From an uncultured Pseudomonas sp. (GTDB lineage: Bacteria; Pseudomonadota; Gammaproteobacteria; Pseudomonadales; Pseudomonadaceae), in NCBI RefSeq assembly GCF_943846705.1, contig NZ_OX044366.1:3162001-3226000 (forward strand): a DNA stretch of 64,000 bases. The letters are read 5' to 3'. This document shows positions 25,637-33,842 of the stretch, one piece after another. The notes beneath the pieces are model-generated. The model worked only from the letters and a program-made list of their open reading frames with translations, had not been told where the DNA came from and did not search any database. The position numbers and the translations under genes were made by a program. Each line of letters starts with the position of its first letter. The stretch's first letter is position 1.

Positions 25637-26442
25637 CACGATAAGAGCTCCCGGCACACAGGTTTGTCGTGGGCCACACCGAGTAACTCGCAGACGGTGC
25701 CGCACAACTCCAACTGTTTGGGCTGGGCGTTGGGGTCGAGGCTAAAGGCGCTACCGAGGACGAGCAGCGGCACTTCACGCTCTTCGGGCAGCAGACCATT
25801 GTGTGAGCGGTCGTTGTTCATGCCATGGTCGGCAGTGACCAGAATTTGATAACCCGCATCCAGCCAGGGCTGAATGTATTCGGCCAAGTGCACATCGGCC
25901 ATGCGTGCGCTGTTGCGGTATTGCGCGCTGTCGAGGCCGTGTTTGTGGCCGGCATCGTCGATATTCATCGGGTGCACCAGCAGCAAGTTAGGCGCGTAGC
26001 GCTGACGCAGGCTGTCGGCATCGGCAAACAGGTGTGAATCGGGGTAGTGATCGGCGTAATAAAAGTGGCCGTACTGGATGGGCAGCGCGGTATCGCTGGT
26101 GTGGCGATCACGGGCGGCCTGGAAAGGCGAACGGTTATATAACTCGCTGACCCAGTGATACGCCGCCGCCGCAGTAATCAGGCCGGCATCGCGGGCGTAG
26201 TGAAAGATGCTGCGCTGGGTCGACAGGCGAACCACGTCGTTATTTACGATGCCGCTATCGATCGGCGTAACGCCGGTCAGAATGGCCTCGTACAGCGGGC
26301 GTGACAGTGCGGGGAGTTCACAGTCGAGTTTGTACAGCGCGGCACGTCCGGCTTGGCAGTAAGCCTGCAGATGCCCCAGCGCATGCTGGGCCACCTGATA
26401 GCTCAGGCCATCCAGAACCACGAGGATGACGTTGTGCGACAT
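25636..26442 (-). CDS. Alkaline phosphatase-superfamily phosphodiesterase/pyrophosphatase
   Basis: A 268-residue hydrolase of the type I phosphodiesterase/nucleotide pyrophosphatase group. The first metal site is VVLDGLSYQ (~8-16); the nucleophile is expected in ALSRPLYEAILTG (~60, Ser where others have Thr/Ser). Later metal ligands are in HPMNIDDAGHKHG (~160) and VTADHGMNNDRSH (~200). No signal peptide is seen, so it is probably cytoplasmic and acts after import. It sits between the binding-protein gene and the permeases, so the operon carries two phosphatases of different folds. I start at ATG 26442. Confidence 0.83.
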   Translation of the reverse strand: MSHNVILVVLDGLSYQVAQHALGHLQAYCQAGRAALYKLDCELPALSRPLYEAILTGVTPIDSGIVNNDVVRLSTQRSIFHYARDAGLITAAAAYHWVSELYNRSPFQAARDRHTSDTALPIQYGHFYYADHYPDSHLFADADSLRQRYAPNLLLVHPMNIDDAGHKHGLDSAQYRNSARMADVHLAEYIQPWLDAGYQILVTADHGMNNDRSHNGLLPEEREVPLLVLGSAFSLDPNAQPKQLELCGTVCELLGVAHDKPVCRELLS

Positions 26443-26461
26443 GGTTAAAAGCCTTAGTGCA

Positions 26462-26534
26462 GAGGATGGGTTGAGCTCGCGATACCCATCAAGGTGCATG
26501 GAACGATGGGTATCGCCGGCTCAACCCATCCTAC
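26462..26534. repeat. Palindromic dispersed repeat, complete copy 1
   Basis: A 73-bp element with ends GAGGATGGGTTGAGC and GCTCAACCCATCCTAC. Both arms also contain GATACCCATC / GATGGGTATC, so the whole element folds on itself. It lies between the binding-protein gene and the phosphatase gene inside the operon, a common place for a stabilising or attenuating stem-loop. Confidence 0.88.
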
Positions 26535-26543
26535 GGCGCGGTA

Positions 26544-27602
26544 TCAGTTCATGTTGATGATGACGTGCTCTTGCCACAGGCGCGGCAGCGCTTTAGAGGT
26601 GGCTTCCCAGACGGTCGCATCCTTGATCGGCTGAACCTTGGCGTATTGCTCTTGCGGCAACAGCTTGGCCTGCACCTCGGCTGGCAGCGTCAGGTGCTCA
26701 GCGCGGATCGGCCGTGCATTACCCTTGGCCAAGTTGATCTGGCCTGCGTCGCTGAGGATGTACTCACGCGCCAACTTGGCAGCGTTGGGGTTTTTCGCCC
26801 ATTTGTTGATGATGGTGCTGTAGCCCGAGATCACCGAGCCGTCAGACGGAATCAGCACTTCGAAGCGCTCCGGGTCGATCTGGTCGCGGTAGGACAAGCC
26901 GTTGAAGTCCCACACTACACCGACTTCCACTTCACCTTTTTCCAGGGTCTGGATGGTTGGGTTGGCCAGCGACAAACGGCCCTGCTTGGCCAGGGCACCG
27001 TAGAATTCCAGTGCCGGTTTGACGTTGCTTTCATCACCACCCATGGCGATGGCGGCGGCCAGTACGCCGTTTACTGCTTGTGCAGCGGTACTGACATCGC
27101 CAGCGGAGACTTTGTAGGTGCCGGTTTTCAGGTCAGCCCAAGAGCGTGGAATATCTTTGACCAGCTGTTTGTTGACGATAAAGGCGATGGAGCCGGTGTA
27201 GGCAAGCATCCAGTGGCCGTCGGTGTCTTTGGCCCAGGCTGGAATTTGCTCCCAGGTGCTGGGTTTGTAGGCTTGGGTAACACCTTGCTGCACGGCGATG
27301 GGGCCGAAGGCCGCGCCGACGTCACCGATATCGGCGGTGGCGTTGTCCTTTTCGGCGGCGAACTTGGCAATTTCCTGGGCCGAGCTCATGTCGGTATCCA
27401 TGTGCTTGAGGCCGTATTTTTTCTCTAGATCAACCCAGGTGTCTTTCCAGTTGGCCCAGCTGTCCGGCATGCCCACACTGTTAACCGCGCCTTCTGCACG
27501 CGCAGCCTTTTCCAGTGCTTGCATGTCCATGTCGCTGGCCATGGCAGAGGTTGCCAGAGCAATGGCCGAGCCCATCAGTGAAGCCATCAGCAGTTGTTTC
27601 AT
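26544..27602 (-). CDS. ABC transporter periplasmic substrate-binding protein
   Basis: A 352-residue class-II binding protein. Residues 1-22 are a Sec signal peptide ending ATSAMA. The mature protein has the extracellular solute-binding family 1 / FbpA-PotD-like layout (SVGMPDSWANWKDTW, then ADIGDVGAAFGPIAV, and a C-terminal INLAKGNARP segment). The ligand is not evident. The operon context (two phosphatases, a UTRA-type regulator, PotA-type ATPase) is what one sees for phosphonate or phosphorylated-compound uptake systems. A good ribosome site (AAAAGGAG) precedes the ATG. Confidence 0.88.
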   Translation of the reverse strand: MKQLLMASLMGSAIALATSAMASDMDMQALEKAARAEGAVNSVGMPDSWANWKDTWVDLEKKYGLKHMDTDMSSAQEIAKFAAEKDNATADIGDVGAAFGPIAVQQGVTQAYKPSTWEQIPAWAKDTDGHWMLAYTGSIAFIVNKQLVKDIPRSWADLKTGTYKVSAGDVSTAAQAVNGVLAAAIAMGGDESNVKPALEFYGALAKQGRLSLANPTIQTLEKGEVEVGVVWDFNGLSYRDQIDPERFEVLIPSDGSVISGYSTIINKWAKNPNAAKLAREYILSDAGQINLAKGNARPIRAEHLTLPAEVQAKLLPQEQYAKVQPIKDATVWEATSKALPRLWQEHVIINMN

Positions 27603-27645
27603 TGGAAACTCCTTTTACGGTTTCGAGGTGTGCGGTGAACAGTTC

Positions 27646-27657
27646 TGGTCTAGATCA
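27646..27657. promoter_or_regulatory. Candidate operator (site 1) of the UTRA regulator
   Basis: TGGTCTAGATCA, an 11-of-12 palindrome within CTGGTCTAGATCAG, 44 bases upstream of the binding-protein ATG on the minus strand. It shares TGG-N-CTAG and the final CA with site 2. Confidence 0.6.
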
Positions 27658-27919
27658 GCAAGACCCAGACCAATTTAGGCCGGTTAAATGACAATTTTGT
27701 GTACGTTGCCCTCTTTTCGCTTGCAGCCACCTCGGCAGAGTTGGCGCTTCACAAGCGTAGACCATGAATATCACCGCCAATACCTCAACTTTCAGCGCCA
27801 TTTTTCTGGGTTTGCTGGTGCTCTGAAATAGAGTTGTCACATCTCAGTCATCTAGGCTGCTTAAACTTGAAACATGAGTTTTAGGGCGGCATGCACGAAA
27901 CATTGCCCTTGAATGGTGC

Positions 27920-27931
27920 TGGACTAGTCCA
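27920..27931. promoter_or_regulatory. Candidate operator (site 2) of the UTRA regulator
   Basis: TGGACTAGTCCA, a perfect 12-bp palindrome 15 bases upstream of the regulator's ATG, where binding would block its own expression. HutC-type GntR proteins generally bind palindromes of this size. Confidence 0.65.
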
Positions 27932-27946
27932 AATATGGAGGTCTTG

Positions 27947-28663
27947 ATGCGTGATGAAGCGCCGCGGGCAGTCACTGCGATATGCCGGGCATTGCAGGAG
28001 CAGATCGAACACGGCCTGCTGTCGCCGGGAAGTCAGTTACCGGCAGAGCGCAAGCTCAGTGAGGTGTTCGATACCACGCGGATCACCTTGCGTGAGGCGC
28101 TGGGTCAGCTTGAGGCGCAGGGGCTGATTTACCGTGAAGAGCGCCGCGGCTGGTTTGTTTCACCGCCTCGCGTGGCGTACAACCCACTGATCCGCAGCCA
28201 CTTCCATGCCATGGTGGGTGAGCAGGGCCGAGTGCCGGCCACTGAGGTGTTGAGCGCCAAGCTGATTCCGGCCAATGCCGAAATCTGTCAGCTGCTGGCC
28301 TTGCCAGGGTTATCCAGCGTGTACCAGATTCGCCGTGCACGGCGCATTGATGGGCGCTTGGTGCTGTATGTCGAGCATTACCTCAATCCTAGCTATTTCC
28401 CAGGGGTTCTCGGTTTTGATCTGACCCGTTCACTGACCGAACTCTATGGCAGCGAGTACGGCATTCATTACGGTCGAGTGCGCTTCGACATGGTGCCCAC
28501 TGCTTTGCACAGTGAAGCAGCGGCAGCACTCAAGGTAGCAGTAGGCAGCCCGGCGCTGCGCATCGTGCGGATCAATCGAGATCAGCATGGCCGTCTGATC
28601 GATTGCGATTTGGAGTTCTGGCGCCACGACGCCCTGCATGTGAGCGTCGAAGTGCCGGAGTGA
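27947..28663 (+). CDS. GntR/HutC-family regulator with UTRA domain
   Basis: A 238-residue regulator. The winged helix-turn-helix is at ~1-70 (LSPGSQLPAERKLSEVFDTTRITLREALGQLEAQGLIYREERRGWFV). The UTRA effector domain is at ~90-235 (SVYQIRRARRIDGRLVLYVEHYLNPSYFPG). I start at ATG 27947 because GGAGG lies 5 bases upstream; an in-frame ATG at 27935 sits too close to the operator-like palindrome and has no ribosome site. It is divergent from the ABC transporter-phosphatase operon and is its probable repressor. UTRA domains usually sense small molecules such as phosphorylated sugars, urocanate or phosphonates. Confidence 0.92.
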   Translation: MRDEAPRAVTAICRALQEQIEHGLLSPGSQLPAERKLSEVFDTTRITLREALGQLEAQGLIYREERRGWFVSPPRVAYNPLIRSHFHAMVGEQGRVPATEVLSAKLIPANAEICQLLALPGLSSVYQIRRARRIDGRLVLYVEHYLNPSYFPGVLGFDLTRSLTELYGSEYGIHYGRVRFDMVPTALHSEAAAALKVAVGSPALRIVRINRDQHGRLIDCDLEFWRHDALHVSVEVPE

Positions 28664-28664
28664 T

Positions 28665-28864
28665 TTAACGCCCGGGTTGCCACTCGGGGTAGTGAGGCAA
28701 CTCATCGGTCGCCAGCCAGAGCCGATCGTGATCGGTCCGGATATGCTGGGTCGGGCGTGCGCCGGGGTCTTCATCTAATGTGGCGACGCGGACTATGACA
28801 TGGGCTTGGCCGGCACGCTCGGCGACCAGCTGCGAGCCGCACAGCAAGCGACTCGTCGCAGTTG
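28665..28864 (-). pseudogene. Remnant of a GFA-family (glutathione-dependent formaldehyde-activating-like) gene
   Basis: The minus frame ending at 28665 reads LCGSQLVAERAGQAHVIVRVATLDEDPG, then RPTQHIRTDHDRLWLATDELPHYPEW. This is the C-terminal half of a GFA zinc-fold protein (the CGSQL corresponds to the second zinc site, normally CPRCGSPL; VATLDEDPG and the HI...W...D.LP.Y ending are typical). The first half is missing: the frame runs into repeat copy 2 at 28865 and apeB begins just beyond. It ends one base from the stop of the convergent UTRA regulator gene. Confidence 0.55.
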
Positions 28865-28985
28865 GTAGGATGGGTTGAGCGACGCGATACCCATCAGTGC
28901 AGCAGCAGGTACAGCGCGATGATGGGTTACGCCGCGCCGCACAGCTGTCTTACCTATGACTACCTGGGCGGCTAACCCATCCTAC
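28865..28985. repeat. Palindromic dispersed repeat, composite copy 2
   Basis: A 121-bp element with exact 12-bp terminal inverted repeats, GTAGGATGGGTT and AACCCATCCTAC. The left part (GGTTGAGCG, then GCGATACCCATC) matches the other copies; the middle 60 bases are different. It sits exactly at the broken end of the GFA remnant, nine bases before the apeB stop. Confidence 0.85.
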
Positions 28986-28994
28986 GGTACCCCG

Positions 28995-30284
28995 TCATGG
29001 CAGCTCGGCGCTGGCGTAGAAGGCGGTGAGCACTTTCACCAAATGCGCCAGGTCATGGCTGCCGGCCAGTTCGCGGATCGAGTGCATGGCGAAGGTTGGC
29101 AGGCCGATGTCCACGGTGCGTACGCCCAGTTGGCTGGCGGTGATTGGGCCGATAGTCGAGCCGCAGCCCATGTCGCTGCGGGTGACAAAGCTCTGTACCG
29201 GCACTTCGTTTTCCAGGCACAGGTGGCGGAAGAACCCGGCGGTTTCACTGTTGGTGGCGTAACGCTGGTTACTGTTGATCTTGATCACCGGGCCGGCGTT
29301 GAGCTTGGGGCCGTGATTCTCGTCATGCCGATCGGGGTAGTTGGGGTGCACGGCATGCGCGTTGTCAGCCGATACCAGCAGCGAGCGCTGAATCGTGCGG
29401 ACAAAGGCGTCGCCCTCCGGCAGTACACGGCGCAATACCTGTTCGAGCATCGGTCCATCGGCACCACAGGCCGAGCTGGAGCCGACCTCTTCGTGGTCAT
29501 TGCACACCAGTACGCAGCTTTCCTCATCCGGGGCGGCCAGCAGGGCTTGTAGCCCGGCGTAGCAGGACAGCAGGTTGTCCAATCGCGCGCCGGCAATAAA
29601 ATCGCCATTCAGGCCAATCACCGCTGCGCTCTGTGTGTCGTAGAAGCTCAGCTCGTAATCGAGCACCGCATCGGCGCTGAAATCATGCTGGCGGGCCAGC
29701 TGCTCGGTGATCAGTGCACGAAAATCGGCGGCCTCAGGGTCGGCCAGCTGCGCAATTAGCGGTGGCAGCTCGTTCTGCGGATTGATCGTCCAGCCAGAAT
29801 TGGCTTCGCGGTTGAGGTGAATCGCCAGGTTGGGGATCACCGCAATCGGGTGTTCAAAGTCGATCAGCTGACTTTCCACCTTGCCGTCGCGGCGGTAAGT
29901 CACGCGGCCGGCCAGCGACAGGTCGCGGTCGAACCATGGGGCTAACAGTGCCCCGCCATAGACTTCTACGCCGAGCTGGAAAAAGCCCTGGCGTTGCAGT
30001 TCAGGCTGCGGCTTGACGCGTAAACACGGGCTGTCGGTGTGTGCGCCAACCAGGCGAATGCCACCCTCAAGTGCTGAGCGCTTGCCCAGCTTGAACGCGA
30101 TGATCGAGGAGTCATTGCGGGTCACGTAATAGCGGCCACCGGCTTCGGTGTGCCAGCTGGCGCGCTCGTCCAGGTGCTGAAAGCCAGCCGCTTCAAGGCG
30201 CAGGGCCAGGCTTGCGGTGGCATGAAAGGGGGTCGGTGAGGCCTTGAGGAAATCGATCAGGCCTTGATTCAAATCATCGCGCAT
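28995..30284 (-). CDS. apeB: M18-family aminopeptidase
   Basis: A 429-residue cytosolic zinc aminopeptidase that removes N-terminal acidic and neutral residues. The two-metal site is visible: GAHTDSPC (~80), RLDNL (~230), DHEEVGS (~263), and the final histidine in FAMHSIRE (~400). GGSPCLRVKP-type text near the first site is also typical. Full length. Its upstream end is near pcpS (same strand); spacing of 72 bp leaves operon membership open. Confidence 0.96.
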   Translation of the reverse strand: MRDDLNQGLIDFLKASPTPFHATASLALRLEAAGFQHLDERASWHTEAGGRYYVTRNDSSIIAFKLGKRSALEGGIRLVGAHTDSPCLRVKPQPELQRQGFFQLGVEVYGGALLAPWFDRDLSLAGRVTYRRDGKVESQLIDFEHPIAVIPNLAIHLNREANSGWTINPQNELPPLIAQLADPEAADFRALITEQLARQHDFSADAVLDYELSFYDTQSAAVIGLNGDFIAGARLDNLLSCYAGLQALLAAPDEESCVLVCNDHEEVGSSSACGADGPMLEQVLRRVLPEGDAFVRTIQRSLLVSADNAHAVHPNYPDRHDENHGPKLNAGPVIKINSNQRYATNSETAGFFRHLCLENEVPVQSFVTRSDMGCGSTIGPITASQLGVRTVDIGLPTFAMHSIRELAGSHDLAHLVKVLTAFYASAELP

Positions 30285-30356
30285 AGGGCACTCCAGACGG
30301 CAAGCGGCCGAGTTTAGCGGATTTGCCCCTGGCTTTGGGCGGCAGTGGCGAACAGA

Positions 30357-31067
30357 TCAGTGCGGGATGCTGACCAAACTCAGTAGATAGCCAGCGAACT
30401 CAGCAAACTGGCCCTCCAGTTGGCTGCCTGCTGGCCAGTCCGCATGCAGATCAATTAGCAGGCGTATGCGAACTGTATTGTCGGCGGCCACACTCAGCAG
30501 CTCAGCATCCTGAAAGTAAAAATGCCGCAAAACCATGGGGTAGAGCGCTTTGAACAGGCTTTCTTTGAGCGAAAAAGTCAGGCTGATGCGGCGGGCGCGC
30601 TGCTCGGCGGTCAAGCCCTCCAAGCGCAGCAGTTCGGCGGGGGTGAGTATCTCTGCCGCCAGACGCTCTGCCCGGTTGGTCGGCATGCAGCGCTCAACAT
30701 CCAGACCCAGGCCGCGCCAGTCAGCGCTATGGCCCACTATTGCGCCGGCCCAGCCACTGCCATGGGTGATTGAGCCTAGCGTAGCGGCAGGCCATTGCGG
30801 TGCTCGGTTCTCACCAATCCCAGGGATGGCAGCCGCGCCAGTCAGTTGCGTTAAAGCCTCGCGCGCACACAGGCGGCCGGCCAGGTATTCGCTTTGGCGC
30901 TTGGCGACGCCACGCACCGGTTGGATGCCGCAACGGTTGAAGTCCTCGCCATGCAGGCGCGTAGGATCAAAGCGGGTGCTGATCAAGCGCAACGACGGCA
31001 ACGGCTGAGGTAATGGCCAGTGGTCATCAAGCGGCGTACAGCAGGCAGGCAGATAGTCTGTATTCAT
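30357..31067 (-). CDS. 4'-phosphopantetheinyl transferase (Sfp/EntD-type)
   Basis: A 236-residue enzyme that transfers the phosphopantetheine arm from CoA to carrier proteins of fatty acid, polyketide or siderophore synthesis. The signature motifs are present: HGSGWAGAIVG (~115), the Mg-binding GLGLDVERC (~135), and FSLKESLFKALYP (~185). P. aeruginosa has a single such enzyme, PcpS, which serves primary and secondary metabolism; this may be its counterpart. The ATG at 31067 is chosen because the longer frame adds a basic stretch not seen in the family; no clear ribosome site precedes either. Confidence 0.9.
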   Translation of the reverse strand: MNTDYLPACCTPLDDHWPLPQPLPSLRLISTRFDPTRLHGEDFNRCGIQPVRGVAKRQSEYLAGRLCAREALTQLTGAAAIPGIGENRAPQWPAATLGSITHGSGWAGAIVGHSADWRGLGLDVERCMPTNRAERLAAEILTPAELLRLEGLTAEQRARRISLTFSLKESLFKALYPMVLRHFYFQDAELLSVAADNTVRIRLLIDLHADWPAGSQLEGQFAEFAGYLLSLVSIPH

Positions 31068-31163
31068 AGGCGCATTCTGCCGCGTGCTTGAGGTGTCGGC
31101 CAGACGTGTTGGCCTAGTTACAATTCGTTGCACAGCAACAACAAAGCTAAACGGAGTGCGTGA

Positions 31164-31211
31164 ATGTTTTTTGCCAGACTGCGCGCTGCGTTTCTGTGGA
31201 AGCGTAGGTGA
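31164..31211 (+). CDS. Possible 15-codon small ORF in a short transcription unit
   Basis: ATG preceded by ACGGAG at 9 bases, encoding MFFARLRAAFLWKRR, then TGA. The peptide is basic and amphipathic. A strong terminator lies 54 bases after the stop, so ORF and terminator could form a ~150-nt RNA, either a small regulatory RNA with a peptide or a leader. I recognise no family. It lies in the otherwise empty 390 bp between the phosphopantetheinyl transferase gene and the MFS gene. Confidence 0.4.
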   Translation: MFFARLRAAFLWKRR

Positions 31212-31265
31212 GGTTGTAGCCGGCGCGTGCGTGAGGTGTGTGTCGGCATTTCTCTGAGAATGAGT

Positions 31266-31296
31266 ACGGGAGCCCGTTTGGGCTCCCGTTTTTTTT
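31266..31296 (+). terminator. Strong terminator of the short transcription unit
   Basis: A perfect 10-bp stem (ACGGGAGCCC and complement) with GTTT loop and eight T. No annotated large gene on the plus strand ends nearby, which implies a short RNA upstream. The minus-strand phosphopantetheinyl transferase cannot use it. Confidence 0.88.
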
Positions 31297-31455
31297 GCGC
31301 GCTATGTCTGGCAGCCCTCTGAGGTCGGTGCTGCACCTAGCGGCGAACTGTTCAAGTTCTGCATAACGCTTATACCGATTACGCAAAGCCGCTCATGCTG
31401 GCTGCGTGCTACTCTGCCGCAACGGCCGATCTAGAGCCATTTAGCGAGCCTGCCG

Positions 31456-32640
31456 ATGCCTGTAGCTGACTCAACTGCGTACCTCATGCGCGGCACTGCC
31501 GCCTACCGGCGTGCCACCCTGGCGCTGTTCTGTGCCGGGTTTGCCACCTTTGCCTTGCTCTATTGCGTGCAGCCGCTATTGCCGCTGCTGGCGCAGCACT
31601 TCGCCGTGTCAGCGGCGGGCAGCAGCTTGGCGTTATCGCTCACCACCTTGAGCCTGGCGCTGTGTTTGCTGGTGTCCGGTGCGCTGGCCGAGAGCTGGGG
31701 GCGTAAACCGGTCATGGCGATTGCCTTGGGCCTGGCTTCAGTGCTGGGGATCGCCTGCGCGCTGGTCGAAAGCTGGGATCACCTGCTATGGCTGCGTGCG
31801 TTGCTGGGGTTGGCCCTGAGCGGTCTGCCAGCACTGGCCATGGCCTATGTGGGAGAGGAGTTCGAGCCCGAGGCATTGCCTGCAGCGATGGGCCTGTATA
31901 TCGGTGGCACTGCCCTGGGCGGGCTGCTCGGGCGTTTGCTCGCCGGCTTGCTCAGTGATCTCGGCGGTTGGCCGCTGGCCTTGGCCGGTATTGCCGGCAT
32001 GGGCTTGTTGGCGCTGGGGTTGTTTATTTGGCTGCTGCCACCGTCACGGCATTTCACCGCGCAGTCGCTGTCGCTGCGCGGCTTGCTGCACAACTTTGCC
32101 GCGCACCTGAGCAATGGCGAACTGCGCCGGCTGTTCCTGATGGCCTTTTTGTTGATGGGCGGCTTTGTCGCCTTGTTCAACTATGTCGGTTTTCGCTTGG
32201 CGGCTGCGCCGTTCAACTTGTCCTCCAGTTTGATTGGCTTGTTGTTTACGGTGTATTTGGTCGGGATATTTAGCGCCGGCTGGGCGGGGCGGTTAGTGCC
32301 ACGCCTGGGTGCGCGGCAAGTGATGCAGGGCGCAATCGGCATCATGCTGCTGGGCGTGGCACTGTGTGCGACACCGTGGTTAAGCGCTGCAGTGGCCGGG
32401 CTGGGCTTGTTCACCCTGGGCTTTTTTGCGGCGCACGCGGTGGCCAGCGGTCAAGTCGGGCAACGCGCGAGCGTAGCCAAAGCGCAAGCTTCGGCGCTTT
32501 ACCTGTGCGCCTATTACCTGGGGTCCAGCGTGATTGGCTACGCCGCCGGGTATATCTGGGAGCACGCCGGCTGGTTGCCGATGCTGGCGGTATTGGCCGC
32601 CCTGTTTGTCGCCGCCGGGATCAGCGCTCGCAAGTTATAG
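31456..32640 (+). CDS. MFS transporter (YnfM-like exporter)
   Basis: A 394-residue twelve-helix transporter. The loop between helices 2 and 3 has GALAESWGRKPVM (~70, the MFS motif A). The start FALLYCVQPLLP (~35-46) is typical of the YnfM/aromatic-exporter group. Substrate unknown. No partner regulator is adjacent except the convergent AraC gene; its stop is 46 bp from that gene's. Confidence 0.9.
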   Translation: MPVADSTAYLMRGTAAYRRATLALFCAGFATFALLYCVQPLLPLLAQHFAVSAAGSSLALSLTTLSLALCLLVSGALAESWGRKPVMAIALGLASVLGIACALVESWDHLLWLRALLGLALSGLPALAMAYVGEEFEPEALPAAMGLYIGGTALGGLLGRLLAGLLSDLGGWPLALAGIAGMGLLALGLFIWLLPPSRHFTAQSLSLRGLLHNFAAHLSNGELRRLFLMAFLLMGGFVALFNYVGFRLAAAPFNLSSSLIGLLFTVYLVGIFSAGWAGRLVPRLGARQVMQGAIGIMLLGVALCATPWLSAAVAGLGLFTLGFFAAHAVASGQVGQRASVAKAQASALYLCAYYLGSSVIGYAAGYIWEHAGWLPMLAVLAALFVAAGISARKL

Positions 32641-32685
32641 GGGCAAACGGCTCAGCCTCGGATGCTGCAAACGTTCGACTGATCC

Positions 32686-33684
32686 TTACCCCTCCTGCGC
32701 CCGATAAGCGCCCGGCGTTAGCCCCGTCCACTTCTTAAACGCCCGGTGAAACGCCGAAGGCTCGGAGAAGCCGAGCTGTTCGGCAATATCCTGAATCGCC
32801 AAGTCATCACGCCCCAGGTGGTAGATCGCCAGGTCGCGGCGCAGGTGGTCTTTGAGCTCCTGAAAGCTAGAGCCTTCTTCACGCAGGTGCCTGCGCAGGG
32901 TTTGCGGGCTCATATGCAGTTGCTGCGCGACGGCATCCAGATCCGGCCAGTTGCTGCAGTCACGACCCAATAAGCGCCGGATCTGGCTGATCAAACTGTC
33001 GCCGCCATCCGGGCGCGCGAGCAGGTCGGCGGGGGAGTGCTGAAGGAACTGCTTAAGCGTGCGTTCGTCTTGCAGCAGTGGCATGGCCAGGTAGCGGGCA
33101 TGGAACAGCAGGCTGGTGCGACCTGCCGAGAAACGCCGATTGGCGGGGAACAGCAACTCGTATTCGGCGGCATGGGCGGGTTGGGTGTAAGTGAAGGTGG
33201 TTTCTTCCAGGCGGATGCGTTGGCCGATCATCCAACTGCCGAGGCGGTGCCAGATCACCAGCAGGCTTTCCACTAGGAAATGGTCGGGGTCGCACAGGGT
33301 TGAGCCATCCACGCTCAGGCGCGCCCAGTCGCCTTCACGTTGCAGGCTGATGGTCGGTGCTTGAGGGAACAGGCTGTAGAACAGCGCACCGCGGCCAAGG
33401 GCTTTTTCCAGTGTGCGGCAGTGGATGATGACGTTACACATCATGGCGAAGGTGCCGCGTTTGCTGGGTAGGCGGCCGAAGCCTAAGTATTCGTCGTCGA
33501 GGCTTTCCCAGAGTAATTGCACCAAGCGGGTGAATTGCTCGGGGGCGACCCGTGCGCGTGGCTCATCCAGCAAGGCCGGCTGAATACCCAGCTGGCGCAA
33601 CAGCGGCGTGCAGTCGTGGCCCTGGGCCTCGGCACCACGCAAGGCGGCGCGGACAAAATGGCTGGCGATGGTGCGTTCGCGCAT
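32686..33684 (-). CDS. AraC-family regulator (OruR/ArgR-like N-terminal domain)
   Basis: A 332-residue regulator. The N-terminal ~190 residues match the arabinose-binding-like domain found in OruR-type regulators (RARVAPEQFTRLVQLLWESLDDEYLGFG). The C-terminal ~100 residues hold two helix-turn-helix motifs (VAQQLHMSPQTLRRHLREEG and IAEQLGFSEPSAFHRAFKKWTG). AAGGAG precedes the ATG. It is divergent from the acyl-CoA dehydrogenase operon, with 158 bp between, so it probably controls that operon. Confidence 0.92.
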   Translation of the reverse strand: MRERTIASHFVRAALRGAEAQGHDCTPLLRQLGIQPALLDEPRARVAPEQFTRLVQLLWESLDDEYLGFGRLPSKRGTFAMMCNVIIHCRTLEKALGRGALFYSLFPQAPTISLQREGDWARLSVDGSTLCDPDHFLVESLLVIWHRLGSWMIGQRIRLEETTFTYTQPAHAAEYELLFPANRRFSAGRTSLLFHARYLAMPLLQDERTLKQFLQHSPADLLARPDGGDSLISQIRRLLGRDCSNWPDLDAVAQQLHMSPQTLRRHLREEGSSFQELKDHLRRDLAIYHLGRDDLAIQDIAEQLGFSEPSAFHRAFKKWTGLTPGAYRAQEG

Positions 33685-33842
33685 GACGGCTCCTTGTAAA
33701 GTGCGCCGATGGTAAGCAGCTTGATGGAATTAGGACAAGCGCCGAGCGAATGGGTCAATTTAGGCTGAGCGCATGGGTCATTGAGGCAGGTGGCAGGGCA
33801 GGCCTACTCTGCAGGACGACTTCAGCTCTAGGAGCCAACCGC

